From positions 62,001-126,000 of the forward strand of contig NZ_SMKT01000001.1 in assembly GCF_004348735.1 (NCBI RefSeq): DNA of 64,000 nt, given 5' to 3'. Numbering within the stretch: the stretch's first letter is position 1; each line of letters begins with the position of its first letter. The notes under the pieces were generated by a model. The model was not told the DNA's origin and ran no database searches. It saw only the letters and a list, made by a program, of their open reading frames with translations. Positions 12,597 to 20,403 of this stretch are shown one piece after another. The position numbers and the translations under genes are program-made. The stretch is from Actinomadura sp. KC06 (lineage in GTDB: Bacteria; Actinomycetota; Actinomycetes; Streptosporangiales; Streptosporangiaceae).

Positions 12597-12610
12597 TCAC
12601 GGTCCAGTGA
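12597..12610. promoter_or_regulatory. inverted repeat upstream of the Crp gene
   Basis: TCAC-N6-GTGA (12597-12600 and 12607-12610), 34 nt before the Crp start. The spacing is that of Crp sites but the half-sites are in the opposite order to the classic GTGA-N6-TCAC, so it is only a candidate operator. The nearby minus-strand text contains CACTGG, which also occurs ahead of the operon's first gene. Confidence 0.3.
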
Positions 12611-12643
12611 ACGCGGCGCTGCGTCGATGGACTAGGTCTTATG

Positions 12644-15600
12644 TCACATGTCGAGTGATCGATCCGATTCGAGCCAGCTGTCGAGGGCGCGGACGCGGCG
12701 GACGCAGTCGGCCGCCGCGGCCTGGTCGCCGAGCGCGAGCTGGCAGTCGCGGAGCAGTTCCAGCGCCCGCCGCAGGCCCCGCTGGTCGTCCATGTCGCGG
12801 CGGATGACGATCTCGGCGTTGACGTGCTCGGCGGCGCGGGCGTGCTTGCCGAGCAGCTGCGACGCGCGGGCCATGGTGTGCAGCGCGTACGCCTGCTCGC
12901 GGGTGTCGCCGAGCTCGGTCGCCAGGTCGAGGGCGCGCCGCCCGGTCTCCAGGGCCTCGTCGGCGTGGCCGAGGTCGAGGTGGATCACGGCGAGGTGGAC
13001 CAGCGCGGTGCCCTCGGAGTGCCGGTCGCCGACCTCGCGGAGGTACTGCAGCGCCTCCAGCTCCCGTTCGAGGGCCTCCTCGGGTCGTCCGGCGCGGCGG
13101 AGCACGGCGGCGAGGGTGTCCATGCCGACGCCGAGGCCGTACCAGTCGCCGCCGTCCTCGCGGATCTTCAGCGCCTGCCGCGCGGCGCGCTCGGCGTCCG
13201 CGGGCAGGCCGAGGTGGGAGTAGGTGCGGGCGAGGCTGCCGAGCGTCCCGGCCAGCCCGCCCTGGGCGCCGAGCTGGTGCCACAGGTCCAGGGCCTCCAG
13301 GCCGAGGACGAACGCCTCCTGGTGGCGGCTGAGGCGGCGCATGACCACCGACAGGTGCTCCAGGTCGTGGGCCTCGCCGTGCTGATCGCCGATCTCGCGG
13401 CGGATCTCCACCGCGCGCAGCAAGTGCTCGCGCGCCTCCCGGTACCGGCCGAGCCGCCAGTGGACGATCCCGATCTGCGCGAGCGCCTCCGCCTCGCCGT
13501 GCCGGTCGCTGGTGTCGCGGTGCAGGCGCAGCGCCTGCCCGCAGTAGGTGAACGCCTCGGCGAACCTGGTGGCGTCGCACATGAGCATGCCGAGCGTGGT
13601 CAGCGTGCGGGCCTCGCCGTGGCGCGCGCCCAGGGCGCGGTAGGTGCGCAGGGCCTGTTCGGCGTCCTGCTGCGCCATGTCGCGCAGGCCGAGCGCGGCG
13701 TTCATGCGCGCCAGCTCCGTCAGCGCCTGCGCGGCGCCGTGCATGTCGGCGAGTTCCTGCCGGATGTAGAGGGCCTCCAGCGCGTGCGACACCGCCTCGT
13801 GGACGTTCCCCTGCCGCCGATGGACCTGCGCGACGGTGAGCAGCGTCTCCGCCACGCCCGGCTGGTCGTCCACCCGGCGCCGCACGCGCAGCGCCTTGCC
13901 CGCGTGGTCGAGGGCCTTCTCGTAGTCGCCGAGGCCCAGGTGGGCGCGGGCGAGCGTGTCGTGGCCCTTGGCGACTCCGCCGTCGCCGAGGTCTCCGCCT
14001 TCGTCCCGCAGCTTCTCGTGGATGTTCAGGGAGCGGCGCGCGTGCTGGATCGCCGTCAGGTAGCGGCCGAGCGCCACGTGCACGTCGGCGAGGGTCGCGA
14101 GGGTGACCGCCTCCCCGTACCGGTCGGGCGGGTCGACGGCACGGAACCCGCGCCGCGCGTCCTCCCCGTACCCGATGGCCTGGACGGACCCGCCCAGCTC
14201 GAACTGCGCCATCGCCAGGTTGTGCAGCATGACGGCCGCCGCCGCCCAGTCCTCCTCGGTGCGGGCCGCGTGCAGGCCCGCCTGGTGGACGGCGATGTTG
14301 TCCTCCGTGTAGCGCCGGAACTCCTGGAAGTCGAACAGGGCGTCCGCGAGCTCCCAGCACGTCCGGTGCAGGCCCAGCCGGGCGGCCTGGTGGACGGCGG
14401 CGACGAGGTTGCGCCGCTCGGACTCGAACCAGGCGAGCCCGGCCGCGCGGTCGGCGGCGGTGGCCGGACGGCTCCGCGCCTCCCTCCGGTGCACCGCCGG
14501 ACGTGGCCGCATCGCCAGCGCCGCCCCTGCCCCGCGCGCCTCGGCGAGGTAGCCGGCGAGCAGCCGCCGCTGCGCCGCCATCAGCTCGCCGTCGGAGTCC
14601 TCCCGCAGGCCGCGCTGGCGGGCGAAGTCGCGCAGCAGTTCGTGCATCCGGTAGCGGCCCGGACGGACGTCGTGGACGAGGTACGCCTGCCGGAGCCCCT
14701 CCAGGCATTCGCGGGCTTCATCGACCGTCCGGTCCTGGAGGGCGGCGAGCGCGGCGGGGGTGAAGTCGGGGCCGGTGATGAGGCCGAGCCTGCGGAACGC
14801 CTCCCGCTGGTCGCTGCGCAGGCTGCGGTAGGCGACGTCGAACGTCGGGCTGAGGACGGCCTGCAGCCCCGGCCCGGACGAGCCGTGCGACGCGCCCTCG
14901 CTCAGCCCGCCCCCCGTCAGGCCCGGCCCGTAGGGGGGCGCGTCCTTCGCGTCCCGCTCGGCCAGCTGCCGGACGGTCGCGGCGATGGACTCGCCGGGGT
15001 TCTCGGCCAGCCGTCCCGCCATGACGCCGAGCGCCAGCGGCAGGTGCCCGCATTCGCCGGCGAGCCGCACGACGGCCTTGTGCTCGTCCCGGACGCGGGC
15101 GTCCCCCGGCCCGAGGACGTTGGAGATCAGGTCGACGGCCTCCTGCGTCGCCATCTCCCGCAGCTCCAGCGTCCGGATGTCGGCGCCTTCGAGCAGGTCG
15201 GGCAGCCGCCGCCGGCTCGTCACGACGACCAGCCCGGACGTCGCCGCGGCCAGCAGCGGCCTGATCTGCTCGGGCCGCGAGGCGTTGTCGAGGATCAGCA
15301 GCATCCGCCGGTCGGCCAGGAGCGAGCGGCACTGCGCCGCCAGCTCGGCCTCCGTCCGCGGGAGCTGGTCGCCGGGCACGCCCGCCGCGCGCAGCACCTG
15401 CCCCATCGCCTCCGCGGGGGTGACGGGGCTGCGGCGTGTGCCGCGCAGGTCGGCGAACAGGACGCCGTCCGGGAACCGGTCGACGACGCGGTGCGCCCAG
15501 TGCAGCGCGAGCGTGGTCTTGCCGACCCCGGCCATCCCCTGGACGATCACCGCGCGCGGCCACTCCGACTGGCCGACCAGCAGGTCGAGCTTCCCCAGGC

Positions 15601-16507
15601 TGATCGCGCGGCCCGCGAAGTACGGGTTGTCGGCGGGCAGCAGAACCTGCGGCGACCCGCCGCCCTCCAGGCGCACCGGCTCGCGCGCCGCGATCCCGGC
15701 GGCGGCCTCGGTCTCCGGCTCGCGCGCGGGCTCGCGTTCCACGGCGGGCCACTCGTCCCCCCATGGGCTCGCGGCCCGGCGCAGCCGTTCGGTGTCGAGG
15801 ACGGTCAGCGGCCGCGGCCTGCGGTCGAGGATCCCCCTGGACCGCCACAGCCGGAACCACCGCACCAGCGTCTCGCGCGAGATCCCCGCCCAGTTCGCCA
15901 GCTCCGCCTGGCTGAGCTTCAGCGGGATCCGCGTCCCCTGGCCGCCGGGGGCGGGCTCGCCGAACCGGTGGGCCAGCTCCAGCAGGTGGTAGGCGAGCCG
16001 CTGCGGATGGTCGGCCGCCCGCACCGCGTGCCGCCGCCCGCCGAACGTGACGCTCTCGGAGATCGCGTGCATCATCGCCTCGGCGACCTGCGGGCTGGCG
16101 GCCAGCAGGCTGCGGAACTTGCGGCGGTCCACCCGCAGCGCCGCGACGTGGTCGAGCGCGGCGACCGTCCCGCGCTGCGGATGCCCCCAGGGGCCGAGGA
16201 CGCCGACGAGGTCCCCGGCCCCGAACAGATCGATGATCGACTCGTCGCCGTCGCTGGAGTCCACGAACTCCTTGGCGACGGCGTTGCTGGCGGCGCGCGG
16301 CGACGCCTTGAACACCACGTACACGGCGGGCGCGACCGACCCCTGGTGGCACAGCATCCCGCCGGGCGGGATGTCGGTGCGGCGGCCCATGGCGCGCAGG
16401 GCCTGCCGGTCGGTCGGGGTCAGCCGCTCCCAGAAGCTGCCCGGACGGACGTCCAGGCTGAAGCGGGGAGCGGGGGGAGTCCCCCCGGCGGGAACGTCGT
16501 CGGTCAC
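12644..16507 (-). CDS. Crp-type sensor/HTH fused to NB-ARC (STAND) NTPase and TPR array
   Basis: 1287 aa. Residues 20-150: cNMP-binding-like domain; its cassette (FGAGDLVGVLGPWGHPQRG, 95-113) has Val where the contacting Glu is normally found but keeps Arg. Residues 196-245: Crp winged helix (LSQAELANWAGISRETLVRW). Residues 295-490: NB-ARC ATPase with Walker A GMAGVGKTTLAL (324), Walker B MLLILDNA (402), sensor VVVTSRRR (427) and the GHLPLALG motif. From about residue 690 to the end: roughly ten to twelve TPR units. STAND proteins oligomerise on ligand sensing through their repeats. Stop of the preceding PycTM-like gene is only 4 nt upstream, so the two are co-translated. DNA binding plus STAND signalling in one chain is unusual; the exact function is unknown. 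Confidence 0.9.
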   Translation of the reverse strand: MTDDVPAGGTPPAPRFSLDVRPGSFWERLTPTDRQALRAMGRRTDIPPGGMLCHQGSVAPAVYVVFKASPRAASNAVAKEFVDSSDGDESIIDLFGAGDLVGVLGPWGHPQRGTVAALDHVAALRVDRRKFRSLLAASPQVAEAMMHAISESVTFGGRRHAVRAADHPQRLAYHLLELAHRFGEPAPGGQGTRIPLKLSQAELANWAGISRETLVRWFRLWRSRGILDRRPRPLTVLDTERLRRAASPWGDEWPAVEREPAREPETEAAAGIAAREPVRLEGGGSPQVLLPADNPYFAGRAISLGKLDLLVGQSEWPRAVIVQGMAGVGKTTLALHWAHRVVDRFPDGVLFADLRGTRRSPVTPAEAMGQVLRAAGVPGDQLPRTEAELAAQCRSLLADRRMLLILDNASRPEQIRPLLAAATSGLVVVTSRRRLPDLLEGADIRTLELREMATQEAVDLISNVLGPGDARVRDEHKAVVRLAGECGHLPLALGVMAGRLAENPGESIAATVRQLAERDAKDAPPYGPGLTGGGLSEGASHGSSGPGLQAVLSPTFDVAYRSLRSDQREAFRRLGLITGPDFTPAALAALQDRTVDEARECLEGLRQAYLVHDVRPGRYRMHELLRDFARQRGLREDSDGELMAAQRRLLAGYLAEARGAGAALAMRPRPAVHRREARSRPATAADRAAGLAWFESERRNLVAAVHQAARLGLHRTCWELADALFDFQEFRRYTEDNIAVHQAGLHAARTEEDWAAAAVMLHNLAMAQFELGGSVQAIGYGEDARRGFRAVDPPDRYGEAVTLATLADVHVALGRYLTAIQHARRSLNIHEKLRDEGGDLGDGGVAKGHDTLARAHLGLGDYEKALDHAGKALRVRRRVDDQPGVAETLLTVAQVHRRQGNVHEAVSHALEALYIRQELADMHGAAQALTELARMNAALGLRDMAQQDAEQALRTYRALGARHGEARTLTTLGMLMCDATRFAEAFTYCGQALRLHRDTSDRHGEAEALAQIGIVHWRLGRYREAREHLLRAVEIRREIGDQHGEAHDLEHLSVVMRRLSRHQEAFVLGLEALDLWHQLGAQGGLAGTLGSLARTYSHLGLPADAERAARQALKIREDGGDWYGLGVGMDTLAAVLRRAGRPEEALERELEALQYLREVGDRHSEGTALVHLAVIHLDLGHADEALETGRRALDLATELGDTREQAYALHTMARASQLLGKHARAAEHVNAEIVIRRDMDDQRGLRRALELLRDCQLALGDQAAAADCVRRVRALDSWLESDRSLDM

Positions 16508-16511
16508 CCGG

Positions 16512-17006
16512 TCACCCTCCCGTCATCGCCGCCGCCATCGTCCAGAACAGGAACAGCACCGAGGTCGCCGCCGCCCACGCGACGGCCTGCCAGGACAGCT
16601 CGCCGCAGCGGTGCGCCGCCGACAGCAGCCGCCGCAGCTCCGCGTCCCGGACCCGGCCGTCCAGCGCGGCCGCCGACCCGAACGGCGTCCACGGTACGCC
16701 CGGGTCGACCGGCGAGCCGGTGCGGCCGCGGACGCCGGCGAGCACCGACACCAGCGTCCGCCGCGACCGGATCGCGTAGGAGGCCGAGACGGCGAACGCC
16801 GCGGCCACCACCGGGAGCAGCGCGAGCGCCGCCGGACCCGGCGGTCCGGCCGCCAGCCGGGACACGGTCCCCACCAGGACCAGGGCGAGGAACACCGCCG
16901 CGACGGCGGAGTCCCGGCCGCAGAGCCGGACCAGCGTACAGGCGTGCTGGAGGAGGTCCTCCGGCGTCTCCTTGTCCGGCGGTCCGGGACGGAACGCGGT
17001 AACCAA
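16512..17006 (-). CDS. small membrane protein resembling Pycsar effectors (PycTM-like)
   Basis: 164 aa, TTG start at 17006 with GAGGA nine nt upstream. Layout: an N-terminal helix (LLQHACTLVRLCGRDSA) leading into TM1 (VAAVFLALVLVGTVSRL), TM2 (AALALLPVVAAAFAVSASYAI), a loop, an amphipathic helix (DGRVRDAELRRLLSAAHRCG), and TM3 (AVAWAAATSVLFLFWTMAAA). This matches the architecture of PycTM effectors of the cyclic-nucleotide anti-phage Pycsar systems and of the related actinobacterial family, although the usual KAS/KAG motif at the first membrane entry is replaced by CGRDSA. First gene of an operon with two Crp-domain proteins. Assignment rests on architecture, not alignment. Confidence 0.55.
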   Translation of the reverse strand: MVTAFRPGPPDKETPEDLLQHACTLVRLCGRDSAVAAVFLALVLVGTVSRLAAGPPGPAALALLPVVAAAFAVSASYAIRSRRTLVSVLAGVRGRTGSPVDPGVPWTPFGSAAALDGRVRDAELRRLLSAAHRCGELSWQAVAWAAATSVLFLFWTMAAAMTGG

Positions 17007-17022
17007 CCTTCACCGTCCTCAC

Positions 17023-17044
17023 CAGTGGACACGATCTTCCACTG
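17023..17044. promoter_or_regulatory. inverted repeat ahead of the PycTM-like operon
   Basis: CAGTGG (17023-17028) and CCACTG (17039-17044) with a 10-nt spacer, 17 nt before the TTG start and next to its ribosome site. A second small palindrome, CTTGC-N4-GCAAG, follows at 17050-17063. Either could be an operator for a Crp protein of the operon or an RNA hairpin in the leader. Confidence 0.4.
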
Positions 17045-17145
17045 ACCATCTTGCGGCGGCAAGACGGAAACGTCCGTCCGCGAGCGCACGGTTCGGCTGG
17101 GTCTGGCGACTCATTCGCGGCCTGGAGGGACCGGGAGGTCGCCAC

Positions 17146-17173
17146 GGCCGATGATGGAAGGCCGATGATGGAA
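17146..17173 (+). repeat. two tandem 14-bp repeats
   Basis: GGCCGATGATGGAA occurs twice head to tail (17146-17159, 17160-17173) just upstream of the MBL gene. A related GGCCGATGATCGG occurs after that gene at about 17880-17892. Role unknown. Confidence 0.6.
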
Positions 17174-17208
17174 GATGGTCATCGCAACCACCGACGGGAA
17201 GGACCCCC

Positions 17209-17874
17209 ATGACCTACACCGGGAACGTCGACGTCGGCGGCCGGCCCGACGTGCGGGAGCTGCCCGGGCTCACGGTCACGAAGGTGGCGGTCGGCCCCTA
17301 CGACAACAACGCCTACATCCTGCGCTGCACCGCGACCGGCGAGCAGCTGCTGATCGACGCGGCCAACGAGGCGTCCCGGCTACTGGAGCTGATCGGCGAC
17401 GGGCCCCTGGCGCGGATCGTCACCACGCACCGCCACCAGGACCACTGGATGGCGCTGAGCGAGGTGGTGCGCGCCACGAGCGCCCCCGTCGTCGCGCATC
17501 CCCGCGACGCCGAGCCGCTGCCCGAGCCCGTCGCCGAGCCCGTCGAGCAGGGCGACACCGTCCGGGTGGGACGCGCGACGCTCGACGTCATCCACCTGCG
17601 CGGCCACACGCCCGGCTCGATCGCGCTGCTGTACGACGCCGGCGGCGAGCTGGCCGAGCGCCCGCACCTGTTCACCGGCGATAGCCTGTTTCCCGGCGGC
17701 GTGGGTAACACCTGGGGCGACCCGACACGCTTCAAGCAGCTGCTCTCGGACGTCGAGGAGCGCGTCTTCGACCGGCTCCCGGACGCCACCTGGTTCTATC
17801 CCGGCCACGGCAAGGACTCGACGCTCGGCCGCGAACGTCCCTCGCTGCCGGAATGGCGCTCCCGCGGCTGGTGA
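17209..17874 (+). CDS. MBL-fold metallo-hydrolase
   Basis: 221 aa, ATG preceded by GGAAGGA. Canonical metal motif TTHRHQDHW (HxHxDH), then IHLRGHTPGSIALLY, LFTGDSLFPGG and YPGHGKDSTL supply the remaining His/Asp ligands. The layout is glyoxalase II-like, suggesting a thioester or ester hydrolase; the substrate cannot be told. Its upstream region (17007-17208) is shared with the divergent PycTM-like operon and holds short repeats. Confidence 0.87.
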   Translation: MTYTGNVDVGGRPDVRELPGLTVTKVAVGPYDNNAYILRCTATGEQLLIDAANEASRLLELIGDGPLARIVTTHRHQDHWMALSEVVRATSAPVVAHPRDAEPLPEPVAEPVEQGDTVRVGRATLDVIHLRGHTPGSIALLYDAGGELAERPHLFTGDSLFPGGVGNTWGDPTRFKQLLSDVEERVFDRLPDATWFYPGHGKDSTLGRERPSLPEWRSRGW

Positions 17875-17938
17875 TCGGAGGCCGATGATCGGACCGGTTC
17901 CCGAGGGCCGGTGATCCCCGCGTCCCGGACGGAACAAG

Positions 17939-17950
17939 CGCTCGTGAGCG
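17939..17950. promoter_or_regulatory. palindrome upstream of the P-loop ATPase gene
   Basis: CGCTC-GT-GAGCG, perfect arms with a 2-nt centre, flanked by AA on the left and TT on the right. It resembles a TetR-type operator and lies about 70 nt before the probable GTG start of the following gene. Confidence 0.3.
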
Positions 17951-18020
17951 TTCGTTGCTCCAACCACACCTCGGGCCGAGAAAGCCGATACGGGAGACGA
18001 CCATCCACGAACTCCAAGCG

Positions 18021-18596
18021 GTGGATCCGGGACCCGTCCTGTGCTACCCGGCGGGATCCCTGGTGCTCGTCGCCGGGCTCCCCGGAGCCGGCAAGACCAC
18101 CCTGCTCGACCGCCTCTACGGCCTGCGCGGCGACGAGACGGCCCCCGTCCCCGCGGGCGACGTCCGCGTGATCGACTCCCGCCAGGCGCGCAACTGGTGG
18201 GCGCGGATCCTGCGCCCCCTGCCCGGCCGGCTGCGGACCCCGCTGATCCACTCCACGCACGTGTGGCGGATCGGGCGCGCCATCGTCGCGGGCCACGGCG
18301 TCGTCGCGCACACGCGCGGGACCTGGCCGCACATCCTGCACCTCTTCGCGTGGCTGGCCCGCCGGCGCGGCCACCGGCTGCACCTCATCCTCCTCGACGT
18401 CGACCCGAAGACGGCCCGCGCCGGGCAGGTCGCCCGCGGCCGCGTCGTGACCGCCGCCACGTTCGCCCGCCACTGCCGCCGCTGGTACCCCTTGGTCGAC
18501 CGCGCCCGAGGCGGCGAGCCGCTGCCGCCCGCGACCGGCGTCACCGTCCTCGACCGCGACGCCGCCGACCGGCTCAAGACCATCCACTTCGTCTGA
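18021..18596 (+). CDS. P-loop (AAA-type) ATPase, function unknown
   Basis: About 191 aa. Walker [20 protein letters not shown] is near the N-terminus, followed by [12 protein letters not shown], a [26 protein letters not shown] stretch and [10 protein letters not shown], the pattern of small kinase/zeta-like P-loop proteins in actinobacteria. The start is uncertain: GTG 18021 gives a family-like length but has a poor ribosome site; TTG 17955 extends it by 22 residues but nearly touches a palindrome; GGGAG sits six nt before an ATC at 18003. It stands alone between an MBL gene and mscR. Confidence 0.72.
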   Translation: MDPGPVLCYPAGSLVLVAGLPGAGKTTLLDRLYGLRGDETAPVPAGDVRVIDSRQARNWWARILRPLPGRLRTPLIHSTHVWRIGRAIVAGHGVVAHTRGTWPHILHLFAWLARRRGHRLHLILLDVDPKTARAGQVARGRVVTAATFARHCRRWYPLVDRARGGEPLPPATGVTVLDRDAADRLKTIHFV

Positions 18597-18687
18597 CGCG
18601 GGCCCGGCGGTCCGCCCCGCTCGACGCGACCGCCCCCGCGACGGGATATACAAGGTCGTGGGACACCGAGACGACGGGAGCGGGAGC

Positions 18688-19773
18688 ATGGCGCAGCAGG
18701 TACGCGGGGTCGTCGCACCGGGCAAGGGGCAGCCGGTGCGGATCGAGACGATCAACGTCCCGGACCCCGAGCCCGGGGAAGCGGTCGTCGCGGTCCAGGC
18801 GTGCGGGGTCTGCCACACCGACCTGCACTACCGCGAGGGCGGGATCAACGACGAGTTCCCGTTCCTGCTCGGGCATGAGGCCGCCGGGGTGGTCGAGTCC
18901 GTCGGCGCCGGCGTGACCGAGGTCGAGCCCGGCGACTTCGTGGTGCTGAACTGGCGGGCGGTGTGCGGCCAGTGCCGCGCCTGCCTGCGCGGACGTCCCT
19001 GGTACTGCTTCAACACGCACAACGCGGCGCAGAAGATGACGCTGGAGGACGGCACCGAGCTGTCCCCCGCGCTCGGCATCGGCGCGTTCGCCGACAAGAC
19101 GCTCCTCGCCGCCGGGCAGTGCACGAAGGTCGACCCGGCGGCGAAGGCGCAGGTGGCCGGGCTGCTCGGCTGCGGCGTGATGGCGGGGCTCGGCGCGGCG
19201 ATCAACACCGGCGGGGTCGGGCGGGGCGACTCGGTCGCGGTCATCGGATGCGGCGGCGTCGGCTCGGCGGCCGTGCTCGGCGCCCGGCTGGCGGGCGCGG
19301 CGACCATCATCGCGGTGGACCTGGACGCGCGGAAGCTCGCCACCGCGTCCTCGCTCGGCGCGACGCACACCGTCAACGGCAAGGACGAGGACGTCGTCGA
19401 GACCGTCAGGGAGCTGACCGGCGGGTTCGGCGCGGACGTCGTGATCGACGCGGTCGGCCGTCCGGAGACCTACGAGCAGGCGTTCTACGCCCGCGACCTG
19501 GCCGGGACGGTCGTGCTCGTCGGCGTCCCGACCCCGGAGATGCGGCTGGACCTGCCGCTGCTGGACGTGTTCGGGCGCGGCGGCTCGCTGAAGTCGTCCT
19601 GGTACGGCGACTGCCTGCCCTCGCGCGACTTCCCCATGCTCATCGACCTCTACCTGCAGGGACGCCTCGACCTGGACGCGTTCGTGTCCGAGACGATCCC
19701 GCTCGACGCCGTCGAGGCCGCGTTCGAGAAGATGCACCACGGCGACGTGCTGCGCTCGGTGGTGGTGCTCTGA
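18688..19773 (+). CDS. mscR: S-(hydroxymethyl)mycothiol dehydrogenase (formaldehyde oxidation)
   Basis: 361 aa from the ATG at 18688 ([16 protein letters not shown]) with GGGAG upstream; a longer frame from 18658 is less likely. Zinc alcohol dehydrogenase fold: catalytic zinc CGVCHTD and GHEAAG, structural zinc [18 protein letters not shown]-binding [17 protein letters not shown]. The [15 protein letters not shown] and [10 protein letters not shown] stretches are typical of mycothiol-dependent formaldehyde dehydrogenase, which oxidises the formaldehyde-mycothiol adduct to S-formylmycothiol. The stop overlaps the start of the next MBL gene (TGATG), so both are translated together. Confidence 0.93.
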   Translation: MAQQVRGVVAPGKGQPVRIETINVPDPEPGEAVVAVQACGVCHTDLHYREGGINDEFPFLLGHEAAGVVESVGAGVTEVEPGDFVVLNWRAVCGQCRACLRGRPWYCFNTHNAAQKMTLEDGTELSPALGIGAFADKTLLAAGQCTKVDPAAKAQVAGLLGCGVMAGLGAAINTGGVGRGDSVAVIGCGGVGSAAVLGARLAGAATIIAVDLDARKLATASSLGATHTVNGKDEDVVETVRELTGGFGADVVIDAVGRPETYEQAFYARDLAGTVVLVGVPTPEMRLDLPLLDVFGRGGSLKSSWYGDCLPSRDFPMLIDLYLQGRLDLDAFVSETIPLDAVEAAFEKMHHGDVLRSVVVL

Positions 19774-20402
19774 TGCCGGCCCTCGTCGAGCACCTCGTCA
19801 CGTCCGGGACGTTCTCGCTGGACGGCGGCACCTGGGACGTCGACAACAACGTCTGGATCGTCGGCGACGACAGCGAGGCGATCGTGATCGACGCCGCGCA
19901 CGACGCCGGCGCGATCGCGGCGGTGCTCGGCGGGCGGCGGCTCGTGGCGATCGTGTCCACGCACGGGCACGACGATCACATAGACGCGGCGCCCGCGCTG
20001 AGGGATCTCACGGGCGCGCCGGTCCTGCTGCACCCGGACGACCTGATGCTGTGGAAGCAGAAGCATCCGGACGCGTCCCCCGACGGCGACCTGTCCGACG
20101 GCCAGGTCATCACGGTCGCCGGGACGGACCTGACCGTCCTGCACACGCCCGGCCACAGCCCCGGCGCGGTCTGCCTGCACGCGCCCGCGCTCGGCACGGT
20201 CTTCTCCGGCGACACGCTGTTCAACGGCGGCCCGGGCGCGACGGGCCGCTCGTTCTCCGACTTCCCGACGATCATCACGTCGATCCGGGAACGGCTCCTG
20301 ACCCTGCCCGAAGAGACCGAGGTGCGGACGGGCCACGGCGACTCCACCACCATCGGCGCCGAGGCCCCGCACCTGGACGAGTGGATAGCCCGAGGCCACT
20401 GA
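19773..20402 (+). CDS. MBL-fold hydrolase, probable S-formylmycothiol hydrolase
   Basis: 209 aa. The ATG overlaps the mscR stop by one nt. Metal motif STHGHDDHIDAAP (HxHxDH), then HTPGHSPGAVCL, VFSGDTLFNGGPGATGR and RTGHGDSTTIG. The fold and the translational coupling to mscR suggest that it hydrolyses S-formylmycothiol to formate and mycothiol, completing formaldehyde detoxification. The reaction is inferred from context and from the same pairing seen in other actinobacteria. It converges on the cyclase gene with 1 nt between stops. Confidence 0.88.
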   Translation: MPALVEHLVTSGTFSLDGGTWDVDNNVWIVGDDSEAIVIDAAHDAGAIAAVLGGRRLVAIVSTHGHDDHIDAAPALRDLTGAPVLLHPDDLMLWKQKHPDASPDGDLSDGQVITVAGTDLTVLHTPGHSPGAVCLHAPALGTVFSGDTLFNGGPGATGRSFSDFPTIITSIRERLLTLPEETEVRTGHGDSTTIGAEAPHLDEWIARGH

Positions 20403-20403
20403 C

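Noticed and set aside
12597..12610. TCAC-N6-GTGA as a classic Crp site.
   Set aside because: The half-sites are in reverse order to GTGA-N6-TCAC; kept only as a generic inverted repeat.
12824..17002. A 1392-codon frame on the plus strand opposite the STAND and PycTM-like genes.
   Set aside because: Composition is the reverse-complement shadow of GC-rich genes, no domains or ribosome site; the minus-strand genes have full motifs.
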